Origin: an uncultured Bacilli bacterium
GTDB taxonomy: Bacteria; Bacillota_I; Bacilli_A; RFN20; CAG-826
Direction: 5' to 3'
Assembly (NCBI GenBank): GCA_905236085.1
Contig: CAJOOD010000072.1
Coordinates: forward strand, 1 to 13,440
DNA length: 13,440 nucleotides
Each line of letters opens with the position of its first letter. The stretch's first letter is position 1. The notes under the pieces were generated by a model. That model had not been told where the DNA came from. It ran no database searches and worked only from the letters and a program-made list of their open reading frames with translations. Shown in pieces: positions 5,961 through 12,492 of this stretch. Both the position numbers and the translations under genes were made by a program.

Positions 5961-7954
5961 TATTGTTCGCCTCCTTTTAATGTTGGATTAAGAGCGTCTC
6001 TTAGACCATTACCAAATAAGTTGAAGGAAATCATTAATAAAGAGATAATGACCGCTGGAACAACAATTAGCATTGGTGCTGAAGAGATGAATTGTTGGTT
6101 TTCTGATAATAAGACACCAAAGCTATCAACACCTTGTAAGCCTAAACCTAAATAGGAAATAGAAGCTTCAGAGAAGATGCAGCTTGGAATCATTAATACA
6201 GATGAAGTAACAATAGTTCCTAAGCCATTAGGTAAGATGTGCTTAAAGATTAATCGAGGCGATCTGGCACCTAAAGTCTTAGAAGCTAAAACATATTCTC
6301 GATCTCTAAACCTATAGAACTGCGTCCTCGTTCGAGAAGCCGTCCCTATCCATCCAGTCATAACCAAGGCTAAACCAAAAGTTACTACGTTATTACCTAG
6401 ATGTAATATGATAAGTGTCATCATTACAATCCATGGAATACCTGAGATAATATCGGTAATTCTTTCCATGACTAAGTCGACAGTACCGCCGAAATAGCCG
6501 GAAATAGAACCCCAAATTAAACCAATAATTAAGCAAGCCGCACTAGAAATAATAGCGACAAGCAATGATGTCTTTAAGCATGATAAGGCTAATGTCAACA
6601 TATCAATGCCGTTAGCGTTAGTGCCAAAGAGATATCTTGGCATTGTAGAGAATCCCTTATATTTATAGAAAGTAACACTACAATCAACTTGCCATGCACC
6701 AGAATGATAAGTAGGAGTTCCAAGAACTTCTATAATTGGACATTTATCCGATAAGCTTGTAAATTCCCCACCATTTTTATAATCATAGGTACACCAACCA
6801 TTGTTAATGTAGGAATCAATTTCTGATCCACCGATGGATAATGTTCTAGCGCCAAAGGTGTGTTCATATAAGTCGTATAAAACATCAACATAATGAATAG
6901 TGGCTTGATATGCAGTTCTTGTACCATTGCTTTGCCAATAGCCTACAGGATAATTTCTTTGTGAGTCAGGACCATAGCCGACAACTGGGCAGGCATCAGT
7001 AAAGCCCACATTAGCGTATAATTCTTGTTTGGCTTCATCAGTCGAATCAGTGGTTAATTCAATTGATTTAATCATCATATATGATTTTCTTAAATCAGAG
7101 GTATGAATTGGTAAAGCTTCAAGCTGAATAGCACATTCTGACATAGTGGCGCTGCTTAATTTAGAAGATATATCAAGTTCGATGGTATCGGTGGTTAAAT
7201 CAATCCAGCCACCTTCCCCAGTAGTGCCATCGCCAGATAAAACGATAGATTCTTCATATTCCTTGGTTGCTTCACGATAATTATACATTAAAGAAACACG
7301 ATATTTTTGACAGATTACACCATTTAAATAGTCTTCAGTATCACCTAAGACAATACTGACTTTATCGTTATCACTTTCTGAGAAGGATAATTGAGTATAA
7401 TTTCTAAAGAATATTAGATTGCTATATGGATTATCTTCTTCTTTCAAGGCAATGCTTTTTTCACAATGTATCCATCCACCTGTACCATAAGCAGAATAAG
7501 AATTTTGCATAGTTTCTTCTTGATTATACATTTTCACAATCGCGGAAGGGACAAAACCACGAGTTTCATCAGGACCGCCAGCGATTAGATTATCAGTACC
7601 AGGAATTAAGATTTGATGAGTATATGTTTTAGTTCCATCCCAGAAACCACTACCAGCATCAAATAATTTTGGAGGAAGCATGGATTGGAATGGCTGAGTC
7701 GTTTTTGCATCATATGGTGAAATTAATGGGACAGTAAAACTGCCTAATAATAAGATACCAATAATAACTGCTCCAACGACGGAGGATTTGTTTTTTCTAA
7801 ATCTCTTTAAAGCATCTTTAAAGAATGTTGTAGGTTTGGTTTTTAATTTTTCATCATGAATCATCTTATCTTTATCATGAACAAGTTCAAATTGCGAAGC
7901 ATCGATATTCATTATATTAGGATCAACTAAGTTGAAATCATCTTTGTTATTCAT
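5960..7954 (-). CDS. oppC: Oligopeptide ABC transporter permease OppC with large extracellular domain
   Basis: Inner-membrane permease that forms the peptide channel with OppB. The cytosolic N-terminus (1-56) precedes membrane helix 1 (about 57-78, ending in PLISPYD). The BPD_transp_1 core resumes at about 441 with FGTNANGIDMLT, followed by helices from about 456. The ATPase-contacting EAA loop is clear at 552-576 (REYVLASKTLGARSPRLIFKHILPN). The protein is 664 residues, about twice the usual 300. The excess is a region of about 360 residues (79-440) in the first extracellular loop. It has many short alternating strands, GGWIHC at 159-164, GGWIDL at 248-253 and seven cysteines (164, 215, 274, 322, 388, 405, 425), and I do not recognise its family. 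The ATG overlaps the oppB stop by one base (TAATG), with only a weak, distant GGGGG ribosome site, which suggests coupled translation. Confidence 0.95.
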   Translation of the reverse strand: MNNKDDFNLVDPNIMNIDASQFELVHDKDKMIHDEKLKTKPTTFFKDALKRFRKNKSSVVGAVIIGILLLGSFTVPLISPYDAKTTQPFQSMLPPKLFDAGSGFWDGTKTYTHQILIPGTDNLIAGGPDETRGFVPSAIVKMYNQEETMQNSYSAYGTGGWIHCEKSIALKEEDNPYSNLIFFRNYTQLSFSESDNDKVSIVLGDTEDYLNGVICQKYRVSLMYNYREATKEYEESIVLSGDGTTGEGGWIDLTTDTIELDISSKLSSATMSECAIQLEALPIHTSDLRKSYMMIKSIELTTDSTDEAKQELYANVGFTDACPVVGYGPDSQRNYPVGYWQSNGTRTAYQATIHYVDVLYDLYEHTFGARTLSIGGSEIDSYINNGWCTYDYKNGGEFTSLSDKCPIIEVLGTPTYHSGAWQVDCSVTFYKYKGFSTMPRYLFGTNANGIDMLTLALSCLKTSLLVAIISSAACLIIGLIWGSISGYFGGTVDLVMERITDIISGIPWIVMMTLIILHLGNNVVTFGLALVMTGWIGTASRTRTQFYRFRDREYVLASKTLGARSPRLIFKHILPNGLGTIVTSSVLMIPSCIFSEASISYLGLGLQGVDSFGVLLSENQQFISSAPMLIVVPAVIISLLMISFNLFGNGLRDALNPTLKGGEQ

Positions 7955-8997
7955 TATTGATTCTTCGCCCCCATTCTGATTCGTGGATCGATAAATCCAT
8001 AAGATAAGTCTAAAATAATACCGGCTAATAAGCTAATCGTGGTAAATAAAGCCATATCGACAAACAAGACGTTATAGTCTTTTTTAGATAAGGCATCGAC
8101 GAATAATGAACCGATACCAGGAATTCCATAAAGTGTTTCTAGAATCATTGAACCACCTAAAATTCCAATAAATTCTGCAAGAATTGATGGGACAATTGGT
8201 ACCATCGCATTTCTTAAAGCATGACGAATGATAGCTTGTTTGCGAGTTAAACCTTTAGTTCTTGCTAATAAGAGATAATCAGATTCCATAACTTCGCATA
8301 ATTCTGCTCTTACGAATCTGGTATAACCACATATAGAACCTAGCGATAAAACAAATACTGGTAAGATATAGCCTAATACCTTTTGTGAAGTTGGATCAGT
8401 AGGATTTGGCCATTGAGTTGGTAACCAATGTAATCCCCAGCAGAAAATTAACATTAAGAATGTAATCAAAACAAAGCTTGGGATAGAAATAAGTATCATA
8501 ACACCTGTAGAAATAACATTATCGACAGCACTGTTTTTTCTTAAAGCTGCTACGATACCTAATAAAATACCTAATGGTACAGAAACTATAACCGATAAGA
8601 TGTTAATATACATAGATGTAGGTAATTTTTCTCCGATAATAATCATCGCACTGACATTAGGCATAATATATGTAGAGGTTCCCCAATTCCATTGGGTAAC
8701 GATATTTCTTAACCAACTAAAATATTGAGCCATAATTGGTACTTGATAAAAATATTGTACGGTTTTTGTACCAGGAATATTGTAAGTAAATAGACATTCA
8801 CCATAACCTTCGACTTCATGTTCAAAGACAGCAACGAAGCCTTCATTTACTTGAGTCATATAATAGTTATATTGCGCTGGTAAAGTGCCAATAGGACGAG
8901 AAAACGGAAGTAATTTCATTAAAATAAAAGTTAGAGAAAGAATTATAAAAGTACTAATAAAGGCTAAAATAATTCTTTTTATAACATATTTTACCAT
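7954..8997 (-). CDS. oppB: Oligopeptide ABC transporter permease OppB
   Basis: Inner-membrane permease partner of OppC, 347 residues. The N-terminus MVKYVIKRIILAFISTFII and the first helix (to about 30) are typical. An extracellular loop of about 80 residues follows, then the BPD_transp_1 core from about 120 (GEKLPTSMYINILSV). The EAA loop is at 239-267 (SDYLLLARTKGLTRKQAIIRHALRN), followed by a GILGGSMILETLYGIPGIG stretch and the closing DLSYGFIDPRIRMG. I chose ATG 8997 because AAAGGAG lies five bases upstream and the family N-terminus begins here. An in-frame ATG at 9024 would add nine residues but sits in the hairpin after oppA and lacks this site. The gene is 87 bases from the oppA stop and overlaps oppC by one base. 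Only slightly longer than typical. Confidence 0.95.
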   Translation of the reverse strand: MVKYVIKRIILAFISTFIILSLTFILMKLLPFSRPIGTLPAQYNYYMTQVNEGFVAVFEHEVEGYGECLFTYNIPGTKTVQYFYQVPIMAQYFSWLRNIVTQWNWGTSTYIMPNVSAMIIIGEKLPTSMYINILSVIVSVPLGILLGIVAALRKNSAVDNVISTGVMILISIPSFVLITFLMLIFCWGLHWLPTQWPNPTDPTSQKVLGYILPVFVLSLGSICGYTRFVRAELCEVMESDYLLLARTKGLTRKQAIIRHALRNAMVPIVPSILAEFIGILGGSMILETLYGIPGIGSLFVDALSKKDYNVLFVDMALFTTISLLAGIILDLSYGFIDPRIRMGAKNQ

Positions 8998-9002
8998 ATT
9001 TT

Positions 9003-9009
9003 CTCCTTT
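9003..9009 (-). promoter_or_regulatory. oppB ribosome binding site
   Basis: AAAGGAG on the minus strand, five bases before ATG 8997. It decides the oppB start against the upstream in-frame ATG at 9024. Confidence 0.8.
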
Positions 9010-9023
9010 CTTCTTAAACGACA

Positions 9024-9054
9024 AAGGCTAGTGCCCTTAAGGGACACTAACCTT
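9024..9054 (-). terminator. Intercistronic hairpin between oppA and oppB (attenuator or 3'-end stabiliser)
   Basis: A long, nearly perfect inverted repeat: on the minus strand AAGGTTAGTGTCCCTT pairs with AAGGGCACTAGCCTT with one mismatch and one bulge. What follows is TGTCGTTTAAG, not a real T run, so full termination is unlikely. The position, 30 bases after the oppA stop and before the oppB ribosome site, fits the common arrangement in which a hairpin trims or stabilises the binding-protein message so that OppA is made in excess over the membrane subunits. The structure is visible; the role is inferred. Confidence 0.7.
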
Positions 9055-9084
9055 GATTTAAATAGTTTTTAATTAACTATGAGC

Positions 9085-11652
9085 TTATGCCACTGGGATT
9101 GCAGGAATGTAACCTTGCCAGTATGTGCCGGCAAATGAGACATTACCAGAACCGAGTAAGTAATTAGCGAAGTAGAAGTCAAGTCCTTGACCAGCTAATT
9201 CTTCTGCTGGATAGATTTCTAACCATTCTTCTACGAATTCGGCTTCGAATGTGTATGTATATGCACCATCATCGTCTAATACGAAGAATCTACCATTGTC
9301 TTCTTCGGCTACTTCTTCATCAAAGTAGACATATTCTTCATAATAATCAGAATAATTAACATCATCTGTGTAAGCATATAAGCAGAACGCAAAGACGAAA
9401 CCAAATGTATCTTCATCGATTATAGTTTCTTTAGCTCTGAAGGCAACTGTTAAGCCACCATCAGTTTCTCTAGTAACAGCAATGCTTAATAATTCACATA
9501 ATGGAGAATTGCAGCCGTCTTCGACATATGCGCCGTGATCAGCAGCGGTCCATAAGGCATCAAATGACCAAGTTTTGTTATCGTATTCAATTAAGTGATA
9601 TGGATCGATAACGTTGGTATTAGTACCCCAGTTTAAAGTGAATCCAGATGAGTTGTCGGATTTCAATACTTCAAAGAAGTTTAATGGATCATATTCGTTA
9701 CCAGAAATGGAACCAAATCCAATATCGAATTGGCCTTCCATCATCTTATAGTAGCAATCCATGTAGTTAGTAGAAGGATAGTAGTTATTGATATCTAATC
9801 TGAATGTAGCACCAGAAGCATTGAATGCATTTTCAATGTAACCTTCGATAGCATCACCATAATTGGTAATATTGTTTTGAGACATCCAAACGATATCAAC
9901 TTGTACTGTTTGACCAGCAGTATATTTGCCTTGTTCAACTAAAGTATCAGCAGCTTTCTTGAATGATTGTTTGGCTAATTCTAAGGAATAACCGTAACCA
10001 TCAGTACCAGCAACTTGATCTGCAACAGCGGCCTTATGAGCATCAGTGGAGTTATAAGAAACACCATTTTCTGGATCAATTAAGTATGTATCTGCAAAAT
10101 ATTCAAATGCAGGGGTAACACCAGCATTAGTCGCTAATTCGATACGGTTGATAGCATAGCTAATACCATCGATGAAGTCATCATTATTCATGATTGGTTT
10201 GCATTGATAATATTCAGAAACTGGAGTTTGCATGACAGAACCATCAACACCAAATAAGCCTTCCCAAGTTTCTTGGTCACAAGTGTTAATATTTAATTTA
10301 AAGTTGGAACTAGAAGCGGTTTGGGTAGTTCTTGGGTCAGTTCTGTATTCTGCTAATTTGGACTTTGGAATACCAACTGCAGATAATTTGTTATTAAGGA
10401 ATTCATTGAATGCAGCTTCAGCATTAGTCGCAGCAGCAGTTAAAATATTGATGTGAACACCACCAATCTTATAATGAGCATCATCAAAATAATATGGATT
10501 CTTTTTGAAGACGATTTGTTGGTTTGTATCCCATCTTTCAATAGTATAAGGACCAGTTGATAACCATGTATCTTTTGGCGAAAGAGTTTTTCCGGTATCA
10601 TACTTGCCCCAGTTTTTAACGCCTTGTGTGAAGTCGCCATCACCGATAGCTTCAATAAATTCGGCTGGAACTGGTTGGAACATACCACCCGCTAAATAAT
10701 ACATAGCATAGAATGGTGTGCATGAGCCATTAAATGTGAATTGTAAGAAAGATTGGCCGGCTTCCTCATAAGCACTAATACCAATGTTTTTCCAAGCTTC
10801 TTCATTAAAGCCATCTTTAGAAGCCTCGTAATAGGCTCTAGCACCAGCGATAGAAGAGTTTTTATCTAAGTTTTCACTACTTCTCTTTAAGCCATAAGCT
10901 TGAGTAAAGTAAATCTTGTATGCAGTGATGTAGTCTTCTAATTCGACTTCACGACCATTAAATTCCGCGAATGTTTCAGAATTGGTGCTATATTTTAATT
11001 GTGAGCCAACTCTGACTGGGAATCTAAAGGTTTTAGATGTTCCTTTGTAACTTGCATCAAATTCACCAGTATTTGGATTTAATGCGATTGGACGATCCAC
11101 TAAGGATGTACCAGCGACCCAATTGTATGAGTCTTTTGTTGAAGACATGAAAGTATCAAAATATGAACTTGCTGTATAACCCATTAAGTCTCCGACAACG
11201 GAACCTTGGTTATCCATGTAATTGATCATACCTGGATCTTCGACTTCATATGTGTGGTAATAACGTTTCCAAGCATTATTGGTTTCGCCAGCTAAGTCTC
11301 CGGTGATATCACCTTCGCCTAAAATACCGAATCCATAACCTGGAATGTAAGTGTTGGTACCTTTTTGGACATTTGTTTGGTACATGACGTAGCCACCATT
11401 ACCCATAAAGGTTAAACCTGTTAAGTGTGTGTCAACAGCATATTTTTCAAGAGCACCTAAGATTTCGGTTCTCTCAGCTCCACTAGCGCTTACATATTCA
11501 AATGCGCCATTAGCGAGATTATCTGGTAATGTAGGTACTTCAGAAGAAGAACTATCTTTACCTGAGGTATCATCGTTACCGCCACCACCACAAGCGGCTA
11601 ATAAGAGTGTTGAAGCTGCTAACAACATAATTGTTGAAAGTGTCTTTCTCAT
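9085..11652 (-). CDS. oppA: Oligopeptide-binding lipoprotein OppA with acidic C-terminal extension
   Basis: Extracellular peptide receptor of the importer, anchored by lipid: signal MRKTLSTIMLLAASTLLLAAC with lipobox LLAAC (Cys21), then a Gly/Ser/Asp-rich linker to about 40. The SBP_bac_5 fold is recognised by STGPYTIERWDTNQQIVFKKNPYYFDD-like residues from 365, HINIL at 400, the INRIELA helix near 501 and QFDIGFGSISGNEYDPLNFF at 641-660. Length is 855 residues against 540-600 for common OppA. Part of the excess is an expanded N-terminal lobe; the rest is a tail from about 715 to 855, strand-like, strongly acidic and rich in Tyr/Phe, for which I know no family. I start at 11652, where AAGGAG lies six bases upstream and the signal peptide begins; in-frame codons upstream to 11784 would bury the signal peptide and cover the promoter. 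First gene of the operon. Confidence 0.95.
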   Translation of the reverse strand: MRKTLSTIMLLAASTLLLAACGGGGNDDTSGKDSSSSEVPTLPDNLANGAFEYVSASGAERTEILGALEKYAVDTHLTGLTFMGNGGYVMYQTNVQKGTNTYIPGYGFGILGEGDITGDLAGETNNAWKRYYHTYEVEDPGMINYMDNQGSVVGDLMGYTASSYFDTFMSSTKDSYNWVAGTSLVDRPIALNPNTGEFDASYKGTSKTFRFPVRVGSQLKYSTNSETFAEFNGREVELEDYITAYKIYFTQAYGLKRSSENLDKNSSIAGARAYYEASKDGFNEEAWKNIGISAYEEAGQSFLQFTFNGSCTPFYAMYYLAGGMFQPVPAEFIEAIGDGDFTQGVKNWGKYDTGKTLSPKDTWLSTGPYTIERWDTNQQIVFKKNPYYFDDAHYKIGGVHINILTAAATNAEAAFNEFLNNKLSAVGIPKSKLAEYRTDPRTTQTASSSNFKLNINTCDQETWEGLFGVDGSVMQTPVSEYYQCKPIMNNDDFIDGISYAINRIELATNAGVTPAFEYFADTYLIDPENGVSYNSTDAHKAAVADQVAGTDGYGYSLELAKQSFKKAADTLVEQGKYTAGQTVQVDIVWMSQNNITNYGDAIEGYIENAFNASGATFRLDINNYYPSTNYMDCYYKMMEGQFDIGFGSISGNEYDPLNFFEVLKSDNSSGFTLNWGTNTNVIDPYHLIEYDNKTWSFDALWTAADHGAYVEDGCNSPLCELLSIAVTRETDGGLTVAFRAKETIIDEDTFGFVFAFCLYAYTDDVNYSDYYEEYVYFDEEVAEEDNGRFFVLDDDGAYTYTFEAEFVEEWLEIYPAEELAGQGLDFYFANYLLGSGNVSFAGTYWQGYIPAIPVA

Positions 11653-11658
11653 TTTTTT

Positions 11659-11664
11659 CTCCTT
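11659..11664 (-). promoter_or_regulatory. oppA ribosome binding site
   Basis: AAGGAG on the minus strand, six A/T bases before ATG 11652. Together with the signal peptide it fixes the oppA start. Confidence 0.85.
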
Positions 11665-11740
11665 TCTCTGCTTTTTTGCAATTTTTAAAAAATAAAAAGA
11701 ACTTTTTAAAACGCACCTTACAGTCAATACGTTTGTTAAA

Positions 11741-11768
11741 ATTATGTATTTTATGAGAAAAAAGTCAA
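11741..11768 (-). promoter_or_regulatory. Promoter of the opp operon
   Basis: On the minus strand TTGACT (11768-11763) and CATAAT (11746-11741) each match the sigma-A consensus at five of six positions, with a 16-base spacer. The predicted start is near 11734, giving an oppA leader of about 80 bases. It is the best promoter in the gap and lies just downstream of the inverted repeat at 11811-11839. Confidence 0.65.
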
Positions 11769-11810
11769 TAATTATTTTTTTCAAGTGCTAATTTAATTGC
11801 TGTAAATCTA

Positions 11811-11839
11811 GTACTTTTATTATTTATAATAAAAAGTAC
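11811..11839. repeat. Inverted repeat upstream of the opp promoter
   Basis: GTACTTTTATTA (11811-11822) is mirrored by TAATAAAAAGTAC (11827-11839) with one extra A, around a four-base centre. There is no T run after it on either strand, which argues against a terminator. It ends about 43 bases upstream of the opp -35 box, a plausible place for a regulator or a DNA-bending site. A mainly A/T palindrome can arise by chance, but the GTAC ends make this one more specific. Confidence 0.5.
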
Positions 11840-11930
11840 AGATAATTTATGGGTGCAAAAAAATAAAAAAATTAGCAAATTACATTTTTATCAATAAAAA
11901 GAAGTCTATTTTCTCTTATTTTCCTATAAG

Positions 11931-11957
11931 TGCGCGTAAAATAATTGTTTGCGCGTA
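11931..11957. repeat. Two TGCGCGTA direct repeats
   Basis: TGCGCGTA occurs at 11931-11938 and again at 11950-11957, 19 bases start to start, close to two helical turns. The second copy runs into a GTATACGTATAC palindrome (11955-11966). These are the only CpG-dense octamers in an almost pure A/T stretch, just past the stop of the DUF3899-like gene. Two similarly placed copies suggest a protein-binding site, not established. Confidence 0.45.
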
Positions 11958-11978
11958 TACGTATATACACACTTTGGA

Positions 11979-12353
11979 CTATATCATTAGTATCAGCGAA
12001 ACCACTAAAAAGATGATACCAACTTCAAAATAAGGAACACAGATAAAGCGATCTTTTTTATGGGTATCTTCTACCCTATTGTTATATTCAGAATAAGTCT
12101 CACGACTTCCATTTTCTTTTCTTCGACGCATTGGAAGATATGAGAAAATATTAAAAGCTCCAAAATTAGCAAGTAAAGATAAACAGCCGATAAAGAACAA
12201 GGAAGCGCCAGCAACAAAAGTGGCGTTCATATAATTAACTTTATATGACCAACCATTAACAAACATATAAATTAGAAATAGAATTATAGCGATGCCAAGA
12301 GCCACTAAGAGTCTTATCCAATGTTTAAATAAGAAATTGATTACTTTTTTCAT
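11979..12353 (-). CDS. Small integral membrane protein, DUF3899-like
   Basis: A 124-residue protein with three predicted membrane helices (about 13-32, 45-65 and 106-123) and a basic, hydrophilic loop between the second and third (RRRKENGSRETYSEYNNRVEDTHKKDR). The segment NATFVAGASLFFIGCLSLLANFGAFNIFSY (positions 43-72) resembles the conserved core of DUF3899 membrane proteins of Bacillota, as I remember that family; function is unknown. The start at 12353 is chosen because it opens the first helix with a lysine-rich end, but no Shine-Dalgarno site precedes it and the codon sits at the edge of a perfect palindrome. It follows the pepO terminator and precedes opp in the same direction. I found no convincing promoter in the 80 bases upstream, so expression level and leader are unclear. 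Confidence 0.75.
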   Translation of the reverse strand: MKKVINFLFKHWIRLLVALGIAIILFLIYMFVNGWSYKVNYMNATFVAGASLFFIGCLSLLANFGAFNIFSYLPMRRRKENGSRETYSEYNNRVEDTHKKDRFICVPYFEVGIIFLVVSLILMI

Positions 12354-12366
12354 ATCTTAAAGATAT
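12352..12366. repeat. Palindrome overlapping the DUF3899-like start codon
   Basis: ATATCTT-A-AAGATAT is a perfect 7-base inverted repeat with a one-base centre. On the minus strand its last bases are the AT of the ATG start codon. A one-base loop cannot fold as drawn, so an RNA hairpin would have a shorter stem; as duplex DNA it is a symmetric site. Confidence 0.4.
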
Positions 12367-12445
12367 ATCAAAATGTTTTTGTTTTGTATAGTAAATATTT
12401 TTATCATTTATTACTTTAAATGCGATCAAATGACCTTTGTTTCAT

Positions 12446-12469
12446 TAAAAAATCCCACAAGAGTGGGAT
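12446..12469 (-). terminator. Rho-independent terminator of pepO
   Basis: On the minus strand ATCCCAC (12469-12463) pairs perfectly with GTGGGAT (12458-12452) across a four-base loop, followed by a T run. It is about 25 bases after the pepO stop. The plus strand also shows T-rich sequence after the hairpin, so it could act in both directions, although no plus-strand gene reaches it. Confidence 0.9.
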
Positions 12470-12492
12470 ATTTTTTAAGATTTCGATTTTGA

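Larger units (their letters stand above)
11653..11978 (-). other. 326-base intergenic region upstream of oppA
   Basis: Extremely AT-rich, with no supportable open frame on either strand. In transcription order it holds two direct TACGCGCA repeats just after the DUF3899-like gene, a palindromic element at 11811-11839 bracketed by 9-base inverted arms (11786-11794 and 11869-11877), the oppA promoter and an oppA leader of about 80 bases. I see no hairpin with a T run after the DUF3899-like gene, so read-through from it into opp is possible. No known riboswitch is recognisable. Confidence 0.6.

Noticed and set aside
8998..9024. oppB start at 9024
   Set aside because: The ATG lies at the base of the oppA-oppB hairpin without a suitable ribosome site, and AAAGGAG fits ATG 8997, where the family N-terminus begins.
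11721..11730. Second TTGACT near the opp promoter as another -35 box
   Set aside because: No acceptable -10 hexamer lies 15-19 bases downstream on the minus strand.
11653..11784. Longer oppA beginning at 11784
   Set aside because: The extra 44 residues would sit in front of a complete lipoprotein signal and cover the promoter; AAGGAG is placed for ATG 11652.
11884..11900. TTTTTATCAATAAAAA as a terminator after the DUF3899-like gene
   Set aside because: The stem is made only of A-T pairs with a two-base loop, too weak to count as a terminator in this composition.
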